Source: Rhabdornis inornatus (Eukaryota > Chordata > Aves > Passeriformes > Rhabdornithidae). Taken from it: a stretch of DNA of 64,000 bases. The translations under genes were made by a program, and so were the position numbers. The stretch is from contig VWZS01008896.1 of NCBI GenBank assembly GCA_013397075.1, positions 1 to 64,000 of the forward strand. Direction: 5' to 3'. Within the stretch, counting starts at the first letter, position 1. Each line of letters opens with the position of its first letter. The notes beneath the pieces were generated by a model. That model searched no databases, was not told the DNA's origin, and was given only the letters and a program-made list of their open reading frames with translations. This document shows, one piece after another, positions 27,131 through 36,899 of the stretch.

Positions 27131-28656
27131 TATTTATTTCCTTTCCCAGGCCCTCATGGAGCAGGCTCAGTGCAAAGAGATGCTGGCCTGTGAGGAGGGA
27201 GCCAGCCCCATGTTGCACTCCACTCTCACTGGGAGCTGCACGCTTCATGAGCAACATGAGCTCGACTGCGCTGCTCCAGGGAGGCCACAGGACTCTGTGG
27301 GGATGTGGGGCCCATCCCCAGTTTCTCCCACTTTGCATTAGACCTTGGAGGAAAGGAGCAATCTGGCAGAACTGCTGAAAGAGAAAGAAGAGCCGGGTGG
27401 GATTCATACACCATTAAGGCTCAAATGCTTGGCTTGAGCACTGCAACACTGGGATGGAGCAGATGTCTCCAAAGGACCCAAAGCCTCTTTTTCATTTTTT
27501 CTTTTTTTCTCTTTTTTTCCCCACTAAATCTTTCAGTAGGGTGTGGAGGAGGAAGGAAAATCTCAAAGCCATTTTTTTTCTGCTGGTTGTTTGATGCATC
27601 ACTGCTGCAATGCTGTGCTAGAGATGGTGACAGAGCTGGAGTGTTTGTGTCCCCCTTTCTCGTGTCCTTGTGGGCTGCTAGAGGCCGTGCCATGACCACT
27701 GCAGCCTGGGAGCCGTGAAAAGCACGGACTGTTCGTGCTTTTTGCATCCCAGACAGGAGGGCTGATGCTATTTGCACAGATGCTGGAAGAAGTGGTTCCT
27801 GGGTGAGCTGTGAGGGATCCCTCAGACCTCCATCCTGACAGCATCTCATGCAACCTGTGTCTGACACGCTGTCACTTGGCTCGGATATGAAGCTGCAGGT
27901 TGCTCGCAGGGACGCATGAGAGAGGCTGGGCAGTCTCTTGCTCCCTCTTGCCTCTGTGTGCCCATGGAACAGATGGCTCCATCCACATGATGAACCAGCA
28001 GCAGCTATGCAAGTACAAACCACTGGAGTCTTCTAACTGTCTGTGTTCTCATATCGGCCAGCCAGAAGCTGCTACAGCCAGAGCACAACATGAGAAGCTG
28101 AGTCACATACTCCACTCTGTGCAGGCTCCGAGCATGGTGTGTTGTACTGCAGGGCCAGGATGTTCCTTGTTTTCAGGTAAAAGCTAAAAATACCAGCACA
28201 AGTACCAGAGGATTAATTTCCAGTTCCAGCTCCTCTACAGCACAGCAGAGGGAAATGCCAACCTCCGTGGTACAGCTGGTCCATCCCTGGAGGCTGACAG
28301 GCCGGTTATGAGGGACAAGGGTTTCCCTGCAGGATCTTCCCTTTTACAGCTGCCCCTGAAAGTTAGAATGCTTTGCTTGGCTAAGCCAAGAAAAGGTCGT
28401 ATGGAAGACAGCAGATCAGAGACTCCGGCACACCTTGGGGATTCTTGGAGATCTGAGATGGGTTGTAAAGCTCCCAGTCACTCTTTCCTGCAGTGGTTTT
28501 ATTTGAAGCCATTTGTTTGTATAGCTCATTATTTCTGTTTGATGGGATAGAAAAGAGATGGGAATCACCTTGTGGGACTGTTCTTGAGGTGAAACCCTCC
28601 TAGTCTGGCAGGAGGCACGGAGAATTGGTGTGCTCTGCTTTTTCCTGCTGCTGAAG

Positions 28657-28657
28657 N
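28657..28657. other. Single-N assembly gap
   Basis: One N inside 'ctgctgaagNctggggc'. Three other places in the window also have a lone N at contig-like joins, so the true missing length here is unknown. Confidence 0.8.
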
Positions 28658-30493
28658 CTGGGGCTGAGCCCAGCGTGTGTCATGAAAGCCTCAGTGTCAC
28701 CCTTGCACTTGGGGTTGGTGAAGAGAAGCATTGCTGGGCTATGGTCAAAGCAGTGAGGAGCTGGGGTCGAGCATTTCTTAGGTCCTGGCTGGATCTTGAG
28801 GGGAGAGAAGAGCAGCCCAGAGGAATGCCTGTCTCACTGATGGCAAGTGTTTCAGTTCATGGCAAGTGCTTTCAGTTCTTGCAGCTCCCACAGCTGGGCA
28901 GGGTGGCAGCTGGGAGCCAAGTGCTTTGCAGTTGGGCAGGCTGAGGAGGAGCTGTGTTCTGAGTCACAGGCCTTGTGTGGGCACAGGATCCAGTTTAAGA
29001 ATAAAAGTGAATAAACTCCATTTCTGTAACCAGAGACAGTGGAGCTGCTGTGAGCCCATGTGGGGCTGCATGGTGACAGCAGGGGTTGCTCACAGCTATC
29101 CCTTATCTCTGGTCCCCTGAAGGGTTGGTTTAATATTCCAAGGTTTTGCATACCTGGAGGGTAGAAAGATGCCCTCACCATGCAATGGAGCATCCTGACT
29201 GCCCCCATGGCACCTTCCACTCTGAGCTGGATGGGGAGGGACTGTGACCTTTAAAAAGCACACCTGAAGGGTCCCTATGCTACCCTCTTCCTCTCAGAGC
29301 TGTGCTTGAGGACCTGGTTTTTGGATTTGCATCCCCAGTCAGAGATACCCAGAGCTGAAAAACTAAGAGGCTCCACAGTGTGGGAGCAGTGTGGCTGCAG
29401 AGCAGCCTTGGGGAGATGCCACGTAGTGTCCTCCAGCAAGTGCGGCCTTCTGAGGGGACTCAACATGTCACCCCCAGGACTGGGGTAAAGGAAGGCACTT
29501 CTGTGCCTCCATCCCAGCAGTCAGGATGAGCTGAGTTTGGGGAGTTTCCTCCTCAAACAGATCTGATCTGTCCAAGGGCCACTGCATTTCTCCCCTGGCG
29601 TGGTGGATGCTGATAGGAGGTGGGTCTTGGGGTGGAAGCAAACAAGATGGTCTGTGGGACGCTCTGTGCAGACTGTGGCTGCTCTGGTGCTGCAGCAGGG
29701 GCTCCCTGAGAGCCCCCACCCTGTGCATTCTGCTTCAAGCCAGAACCATGAGCTGCCTGATCAGGAGAGCATCAGGCAGGATGGAGACTGTGCAGGCTCT
29801 GGCCATAGCTCTTCACTGCAGTGCTGCTCCTGCACCAGCGCCAGGCTTGCCCCAGAGCAGCTGTAAGTTGCCTGCGGTGCTGTGAAGGAGAGCAAACAGA
29901 AAAACCATCTTGTGGGCTGAAAATAAGAGTTTTCATATGTTCTGGTGTGTCTCTTGGGTTTGGTTTTTCTCTTCATTACCACCCTGTTGAGCTGTTGGGG
30001 GTTTTTGGGGTGACCCCTTGCTGGGAGGACACACGTCTGTAGTGGCTGAGACTAGCTGGGCTGTCCCCAAACCGTGGTGGACACACTCACTGGTGCTTGT
30101 TGGGCTTCTGCTCCATGGTTTCATGGGCTGTTCCAAGCAGCTCCTCTGGTCCCATCCTTGCTTGGCTTGAGGCCACCCGCAATGCCTCGGGTTTTGTCTT
30201 GCATCTTCAGTTCAGGGCTCTTTTCCTTCTCTGTGCAGCAGCACTGGCCAGGCTGGCCAGGGTGGGGACAAGGCGAGCTGGCACAGGGGTCATGTTGCTG
30301 GCCTTGCCACTTGCAGTGAGGGGACTGTAGGTTTGAGGTTTGAGGCGAGGGACAATCACCTCTCCTCAGCCCTTGCGGAGCCAGGGAGGATTGCTCTCAG
30401 TGAGGGACGAGGGGACATGGGGCCCAGCTGGAAGAGGAAGGGCTGGGGCTCCCAGCACATGTCTGACCACGGTCTGAACACAGCAACTGGCTT

Positions 30494-30499
30494 AATAAA
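30494..30499 (+). terminator. Candidate distal poly(A) signal for SMG5
   Basis: AATAAA followed within about 30 bases by a GT-rich stretch (tgtttgtactttgtttcctg), the usual arrangement of a vertebrate cleavage site. If used, the SMG5 3'UTR would be about 4.1 kb. Competing hexamers at 29000 and 29010 lack so clear a downstream GT element. Confidence 0.4.
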
Positions 30500-33400
30500 A
30501 TACCAGATGTTTGTACTTTGTTTCCTGTGGTCATTCCCAGCCCATCCCACCTTTCCTGTGCAGCCCTGCGGCTGAGTGCGTTTTCCATCTGTAAATCCAC
30601 CCTTGACCATAAGCTTTGCTGACCAAACTTTCCAGTAAAGGAGTGCAGGTGGGTCGTTCCTTATCCCTGTGATGGGAATAGCATTTCCCTTGCTGCCTCT
30701 GTGATTTGGGATTACTTCATCCTCTTGCTAGGACTCTGCATGCTGCTTACACAGGAGCACCCCTGACCCTGCACAAGGACCTACCTGGCATAGCTCATCC
30801 AGGCCTTTGCAGCTCACTTCTAAAGGGGGGAAAGGGAGTGGAGAAGTCTGAGACACGGAAGTGTAAATTTTTCAAATGTGTGACTTTCCAGTGTTCATTC
30901 AAGGTGCTGGGACAGAGTGGGCTGGGGGCTGCAGGCTGGAGATTGGGCTGTGCAAGGGTCCCTGGTGCCAAGAGTAGCTAGGGGGTAGGGAGAGAAAATA
31001 AATCAGTATTCCTGCCCTGAATTCCCTGATCTGCTTCCCCTGATGGGGAGCACCAAGCTGGGCACTGTCATAATTTTCTCTCCCTCTTGAGTTCTTTGGA
31101 GGCTGCCACTGGTGGAAGGTCTGAGAGGGTGGTTGCGAAAAAGTGAATCCAGCTTCAGTCCCCAGTAGGGAAATGGGCTGGGGGTGAGTCCTGCCCTGTC
31201 CCAAGGCCAAGCTGGCAGAAGGGGACTGTCACTGCTGGCTCCATCCCCTTGAACAGGACTGGGAATGCTTCTGCCAGCTTGGAGGAGGCCACCAACCCTG
31301 TAACAAACCCTGAGCCTCCATCAGGGGTCCATGCAGGATGGTGTTGCTGTGGGGGGTCCGTGAGTGAGGGTTTGTCCCACAGCCCTTGCATGGGAATAGA
31401 CTGAGGTGAAATTGAAGCAGGAAAAGGCCACAGCACTGGTCAGGGGCTGGGACCCCTGGTCCTGCTCATTGTGGAGCTGAATGCTCAAGGACCCTGAGGA
31501 GCTGCTGTCTCCAGCCCCATTCACAGCCTGTTCCCTTTTCTGTGCTTCTCCTTCCCATTTCTGGTACAGATGTGTCATTCTCCTGCCTTGAAAATCTCCC
31601 TGCCTGGGTTTGCTGTGCCACATTGGTTATTTTCCTCAGCACCAGGGGTCTGCATCCCAGTGTAGAGACCCCAAACCCTCCCTTTGCCAACACGCCTGGG
31701 AAAGTGATTTCCTCTTGGCTGGGGCCACCAGAGCAGCAGAGCTGTGGTATGGACCAGCCTGCACCTTGGCCCTTTGGGACAGGGATATGGTGGTTTTGAG
31801 TTGCTCATGCTGTGCCCAGCACTCAACACGAGTCCTCTGGGGATCAAGAAGTCCCCAAAGATAGGAGCTTTGGAAAGCATCCATCCTGCTCCCAGTACAG
31901 TCCTCTGTCCTCTGAGCACCATCCAGCTGCAGCATGGACCTTCTGCTGGCATTTGCCCCTGGAGACTAAGCTGGAGCTGCTGCCTGGTCAGTTTTGTCTC
32001 CCTAAATTTGCTTTCTCCACCTCTGCCCTCTCAGATCTCCTCTGCTGGGACCTCGCAGTGTGACCTGGTGGGTATTACTGAGGCCCCCTGCATGGAACTG
32101 CACTTGGCTTTGTCACCTCCTCTGGCTCTCCCAGCTTGGTGGCATTTAAAGTCCAGTGCCTAGAACTGCCTTCCAGTGGCCCCTCCAGCACTGGAGGTTC
32201 CCATATACCCCCCATGCACAGTAAGGGGTTGTGTCTTCAGCAGGAATTTGAGGGGCTCTCAACCAAAGCAAGGCCATGGCAGGGTCGGCAGTCTGTCCAG
32301 CACAAAGTTGCCTTCGAGCCCCTGCAGAGTCTGCCCCTTCTGCCAGTGAGGGGCAGCTGCCAGGGAGGGACCCAGAATGGAGCCAGGAGAAGGGCAGCCA
32401 GTAGCAGTGGCAGGACCAAGACCCCCAGCCCATGGCAGTGCTGGGGAGGGGGCTCAGCTGCGGGAGGGGACCCCACATGGCCCCCACACCCCCGGTGCCA
32501 GCACCACTCCAGCTCCTGCTCGGTGCAGAGCAGCAGAACTTTGTCCAGATACCTTTGGATCATTGTGGGTTTTCCTTCCTCTAAACCACTGGGTGAGTGG
32601 GATGTTTATAGCACCCCTTGTGCTGTTGAGCTGCTCTCCCTGTTGCCCCAGATTCCCCAGCTGCCAGTTCAGTGTCCTTCATCAGACCCTGCATAATAAC
32701 TTGGCTGGGCTGGGGCTTGGGGGGGCTGCAGGCTGTCTCTGGGGGCTTGTTCCTGCCAAGGTGGTCCTAAGCCTGAATCTAACAGGGACATATGTAGGGT
32801 TGAGAGCCTCTCTGGGGGAGGGGTTTTACAGTGGTGTGGAGGACAAAGCAGGATCTCATTCTTTCCTGCAGCACCCTGGACCACCAGCCCCCACCCCTGA
32901 CCCTAATCTGCTCTCCCATTCTGGGCTTGGGATCCTGATCCTGTCCAGTCAGTGGCTCTCTGGAGGAGCCAAACAGAAAGCAGGCTTTGCTGCATACAAC
33001 CTTGGAAAAAGCCAGGAGCCTTCCTGAATGTGTCTATCCTGGCTCCTCAGCCACAATCCCCATCCCCCAATGGGCTTGGTCCTGCAGACCCAACCTCTCT
33101 CTCACACTGAGAGCCGTGGCCCCACCTGCTGCTGGTAAAGCTGCAGCAGCTCCTCAGGGTCCACCAGGTGCCTCAGGTATGTGTGGCTGGGGTAGGGGGA
33201 GGCTCTGCCCCCAGATTTCTTCTTCCAGTTCCCTCATCCAAGGTTGGAAATCACCTGGACTCCAGATGAAATCTCGTTTCAGCTGGGAGATACTCCCAGC
33301 CCACCCTGCCTCAGTTTCACCACCCACCACAATCCCAAAGCAGCTCTTGGGCTGCCCGCTCCCCCTGGGGTGTCCCCTGACCAGCCTTGCTGTCCCCACA

Positions 33401-33519
33401 GATCTTCTGAGAGGATGGGATCATGTTGGGGTACTGGCATCCCAAGAGTTCAGCCCTTCACTGTGTCCTCAGCTCCTTTCAGATGATGAATGCAGTCCTG
33501 GACACACTTCCTGCTGACC

Positions 33520-33850
33520 AGGGAGGGATGGGGACAGGGATGGAGATGAGAATGGGAATAGGAATGGTGATGGGCATGGGGATGGAGATGTGATGGGAAC
33601 AGGGACAAGGATGGGAGAGATGAAATGATGGGATGGAAATGGTGGCAGGGAGACGGTTGTGGAGATGGGGACACAGATGGGGATGAGAAGAGGATGGAGA
33701 TGGGGACAAAGAGAGGATGGCAATGGGGATAGGGATGGGATAGGGACAGGGCCTGGGACAGAGATGGGGTTAGGGACTACACAGGGACAGGGATAGGGAT
33801 GAAGAGGGGATAGAGATGAAGACAAGGATGAGGATAGGGACAGAGACAGA
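33520..33850. repeat. Degenerate GGGATG/GGGACA minisatellite inside PAQR6 remnant
   Basis: About 330 bases of + strand made of imperfect six-base-like units (GGGATG, GGGACA, GGAGAT, GGAATA), almost free of long C/T runs. It starts just after the WTHFLLTR-like end of one PAQR6 segment and stops just before the HWPLL segment, replacing the sequence or intron that should lie between. Potentially G-quadruplex or triplex forming. Confidence 0.9.
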
Positions 33851-34089
33851 GCTCACCTCAAAATATGCTGTGCCAGCAGGTGTTTCATGCCTGATGCTCT
33901 CATCCTCCCTGGAGATCTGCTGGCCCCACCACTGGCCACTGCTCATCTGCGTGCTGCTTGTCTGCCCCTATCCCTTTTTCGCCATCTCTGCCCACCTCTT
34001 CAGCTCTTTTTTGGTGCCTGCCCACCACATCTGCTCCATCTGTGACTGCAGAGCCCTCAGCTACGGCCTGGGAGAGACTCTCTGGAGGT

Positions 34090-34152
34090 GGGCTGGCATG
34101 AGGATGCGCTGGCACGGGGATGGGCTGGCACAGGGGTGGGCTGGCACAAGGA
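34090..34152. repeat. 16-bp minisatellite, about 4 units
   Basis: CTGGCA recurs at 34093, 34109, 34125 and 34141, an exact 16-base spacing, with intervening A/G-rich bases (unit about GGGCTGGCACGGGGAT). It lies in the PAQR6 remnant where the intron after the ALSYGLG segment is expected. Confidence 0.9.
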
Positions 34153-35741
34153 GCTGCAGGTCCCATGGCACCTGTGTCTGTCACAGGCTGCATGTTTACC
34201 TGCATGGTGCCTACATGATGCCAGACTCCTGGGTCAGCAATGTCTGGCATTGTTGCCTTGTCCTTATGGCTGTTTCGAACTCCTTCATCTCCACTGGCCT
34301 CTCTTGCTATTCCCAGTATGTTTGGGATAAGAAAACTGGTGCTGGAGGTTTCCTCTTTCTCAGCGTTTTGGTCCTCTTGGTGATTCCCCCTACTCAGGCC
34401 AAAAGCCAAAGTTTTTGCAGGCTCCTCGCTGTGGAAGCTGACAGGGGTCTGTGCCCCCCCACCCATTCCCCCTTCACAACTTCCGCAAGCTGGAGCATCC
34501 CCGGCTGAGCAAGGTACTGCAGATGGTGACTTTCGTGTGCCCCTTCCTCTAGGACAATATCCTGCTCTTCCCGATAAATCAGGGTGGCCTGGGGCAGGAG
34601 TCAGGTGCCCCCAGGGTGCTTCCAGAGGACTCCCCGCTGGTTCTCACCCTCCTCCCCACATCTCTGCTGCTGCTGGTGTGATGGTGCCTGGAGTGAAGCT
34701 GAGGTCAGGTCCTGCCACCACCTCCTCTGCACTGTGCACCAGCCTCTTCTTCACATCCCACCTGTCCCAGTGCCTTGTGCTGCTCTGACTGCATCAGTGA
34801 GCAGCAAACTCCAGCACCCCCCAGCACCCCCCAGCCCCCAGAGCAGCCCCTTGCAGCAGGAGCTGTACAGGGAGCCCAGCAGCCATGGGTGATGGCCTCT
34901 CAGCCTGGCAGGACACAGCCACCAGCTTTACCACATCTGTTCTTGCAGCTGGAGGAACATCCTCTGTGATGTGTGCGTGTACCAGGCCTGGCTGTGGGGC
35001 CACCTGAGCCCCACCAGGACCCCAAGCACCTTTGGCACTGCCAGGCCGGCCCTTGTAGGTAACACTGCCATCACCAGTGCCTTGACTGTGGCCTTGCCCC
35101 AGACCCCTGGTGGCTCTGGTGGCTCCCCAGGTGTCCCCACTGGGGTTGGGCACTGGAAGCAGCTGACACTGTGTCTGAGGGGCTGGGCTGCAGAGCCTGG
35201 GAGGGCCCAGCATCCTGGCAGCCTCTTTGTGGTGGCCCCTGCTATTGGGTGTCTTGCAGTATCCTTCTCCTGACTCCCTCTTCACCCAGTCTGTGCCTTA
35301 GTTCTTCCAATGCCAACCAGTAGTGATTCCATGAATTTGGGGCAGGGAGAACATGTCATCCTATGTGGGGACCCAGCAGTATAAGCATGCATGTATGTCT
35401 CAAGGTTAATGAGTAATTAAAGTAGTTTGTGATGAAATTCCTGGGCAGGCCACAGGGCCCAGGGGTGCATGGAGCAGCTCTGCTGTTCCCCAGTAATCCC
35501 ATGCTTGGGAGAATCACCTTTCAATTAAACTGGAACAATGATGGTGCAGCTCTGGGCTCCTCACTGCTGGGAGCAGGATCTGGGGGTGGTAGCACCACTC
35601 CTCCTTGGAGCCTGAGGGGGACACAAGGAGGGAAATCAGGAGTCCTCAGCTGTGTGGGGTGGGTGACATGGGGCACATCCACTGCAGCCTCCCACCCACC
35701 CACACCCCAACCTTGGGAAGGAACTGGCTCCACCATTTGCA

Positions 35742-35747
35742 TTTATT
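35742..35747 (-). terminator. BGLAP poly(A) signal
   Basis: TTTATT on the + strand (AATAAA on the minus strand), 114 bases past the osteocalcin stop codon. The short 3'UTR fits the compact osteocalcin mRNA of other vertebrates. Confidence 0.75.
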
Positions 35748-35860
35748 TCTTTCCAGGACTTACAGAAGGGGTGAGAGGGTGAAGGTGTAGGGGGGGAGGG
35801 CTGACGTGCGTTTATGGGAGCTCAGCCCCTGCCCCACAGCCCAGAAGGGGGTGGCTGGGG

Positions 35861-36722
35861 CTACATGAGGCCGTAGTAGCGCCGATAAGCCTCCTGGAAT
35901 CCAATCTGATCAGCCAGCTCGTCACAGTCGGGGTTGAGCTCGCACACCTCACGCTTGGCCTCCAGTGGGTCCCGTAGGGCTCCATAAACGCTGCTGAGGA
36001 CAAATGGGGAACCCAGGGGGTGTTGGGGGGTCCCATGGGAGCTGGAGGCTCCTGGGGAGGGGCTGAGCCAGCCTCCCCTCACCTGGGGGCTGTGATTCCC
36101 TCACCCAACAGGACCAAGCACTACCTGTCATAACCATAATTCCGCTTCTGCCTCTGCACCACCTCAGCGCTGGCACGTCTGGAGACAAAGGCTGCAGAGA
36201 CAGTGTGCTGGGTCAGGGGGGTCATGTCCCCTCCTCCCCAGGGCAGTGGGGCTGGTCAGGGGGGTCATGTCCCCTTCTCCCCAGGACAGTGTGCTGGGTC
36301 AGGGGGGTCATGTCCCCTCCTCCCCAGGGCAGCCGGGCCAAGCAGCTGCAGTCACTCACCTTCAGAGCTGGGCAAGTCATTGGTGCTGGTGGAGCCATCA
36401 GCAGCTGTGAGAGACAGAGAGGGGTGGGTGGGCTCAGGAAGGCCCCACGTGGGCTCTGCTCTCACCCCAGTCCTTTTGGAGCTCAGATCCCTGAGACCCA
36501 CCCCCTCAATCTGTTGAAGGATATCCTGCTTCCTATCTCCCTGTTGCAGTCCCATGCCCCCACCCCAAGGCTCAGCAAATTTTTCCCAGTCCCTTTGCTC
36601 CCTCCAGAGCCCTTCCCAGGGCACAGAATCACCCCCACTGTCCCCATCAGCCCTGGATCCCTCTTACCTCTGTGGCCAAAGGTGAGCAGGGCCAAGAGGG
36701 TCAGCACGATGAGGGACTTCAT
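35861..36722 (-). CDS. BGLAP: BGLAP, osteocalcin (bone Gla protein) precursor
   Basis: Osteocalcin is secreted by osteoblasts and binds hydroxyapatite calcium through vitamin-K-dependent gamma-carboxyglutamates. Four coding exons on the minus strand: 36722-36668, 36404-36360, 36191-36125, 35993-35861 (TAG). They join in frame to 99 residues; human has 100. Exon 1 is the signal peptide (MKSLIVLTLLALLTFGHRG). Exons 2 and 3 give the propeptide, with AFVSRRASAEVVQ and the dibasic cleavage site RQKR. The mature 49-residue protein starts NYGYDS. It keeps Glu17, Glu21 and Glu24 and the Cys23-Cys29 pair within EAKREVCELNPDCDELADQ, then IGFQEAYRR. It ends YYGLM where most vertebrates have FYGPV or similar. 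Nothing is broken. A TATA box and a RUNX motif lie upstream, and a 43-bp repeat sits in intron 2. It lies downstream of PMF1 on the same strand, as in mammals. Confidence 0.97.
36201..36340. repeat. 43-bp minisatellite, 3 units, in BGLAP intron 2
   Basis: GGTCAGGGGGGTCATGTCCC recurs at 36211, 36254 and 36297 with 43-base spacing and near-identical flanks (TCCCCAGG...). It fills most of the 168-bp intron between exons 2 and 3 of osteocalcin, so copy-number change would alter intron length. Confidence 0.93.
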
Positions 36723-36769
36723 GGTGCCTTCCTATGCTGGGCTGAGTGCAGCCCTGGCTCCCTGGGTAT

Positions 36770-36776
36770 CTTTATA
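36770..36776 (-). promoter_or_regulatory. BGLAP TATA box
   Basis: CTTTATA on the + strand (TATAAAG on the minus strand), about 48 bases upstream of the osteocalcin ATG. This places transcription start near 36745 with a very short 5'UTR, as in other osteocalcin genes, whose promoters are TATA-driven. Confidence 0.8.
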
Positions 36777-36870
36777 GGGTCCTGTGACCCTGGCAAGGGG
36801 GGGGCATGGCCTCATCATGGTTATTTCCAGCACATCCACTGTGGCCGGAGCTGCCGGCAGAGGTGGCAAT

Positions 36871-36877
36871 TGTGGTT
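36871..36877 (-). promoter_or_regulatory. RUNX2 (OSE2-like) motif upstream of BGLAP
   Basis: TGTGGTT on the + strand (AACCACA on the minus strand), about 125-130 bases upstream of the inferred start. Rodent osteocalcin promoters have a functional AACCACA RUNX2 site (OSE2) at about -131 to -137. The motif is short, so function is inferred from position only. Confidence 0.5.
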
Positions 36878-36899
36878 TGGGATGAATTTGGTTCCCCTA

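Larger units (their letters stand above)
27131..33400. other. SMG5 distal 3'UTR/intergenic; no recognisable gene
   Basis: About 6 kb between SMG5 and the PAQR6 remnant. Short open frames occur on both strands but none resembles a known family or shows a convincing exon chain. A one-N gap sits at 28657. AATAAA hexamers on the + strand lie at 29000-29005, 29010-29015 and 30494-30499. No transposon is obvious. Confidence 0.6.
33402..35280 (+). pseudogene. PAQR6: PAQR6 (membrane progestin receptor delta) pseudogene
   Basis: PAQR6 is a seven-helix progestin/adipoQ receptor. Here its exons are recognisable but broken. After CCCACAG (33401) comes IF*EDGIM, where family members have VFWEDGIM: the Trp is TGA at 33408-33410. 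It continues GYWHPKSSALHCVLSSFQM, then loses frame near 33490-33500. At 33904-34070 HWPLL, PYPFFAISAHLFSSF, HHIC and ALSYGLG match the next segment. At 34196-34317 AYMMPDSW and NSFISTGLSCYSQ follow, out of frame with the upstream GCMF. At 34481-34575 FRKLEHPRLSKVLQM ends in CPFL*DNILLF, the TAG at 34550-34552 replacing a Phe codon. HHLLCT and TSLFFTSHL (34715-34770) are in different frames. GHSHQLYHIC (34911-34940) and an ILCDVCVYQAWL-like piece follow. Position and strand are those expected by synteny, between SMG5 and BGLAP, so this is the native locus and not a retrocopy. Confidence 0.88.

Noticed and set aside
27421..28023. 200-codon minus-strand open frame
   Set aside because: Antisense to the SMG5 3' region, with no family similarity and no splice or promoter support.
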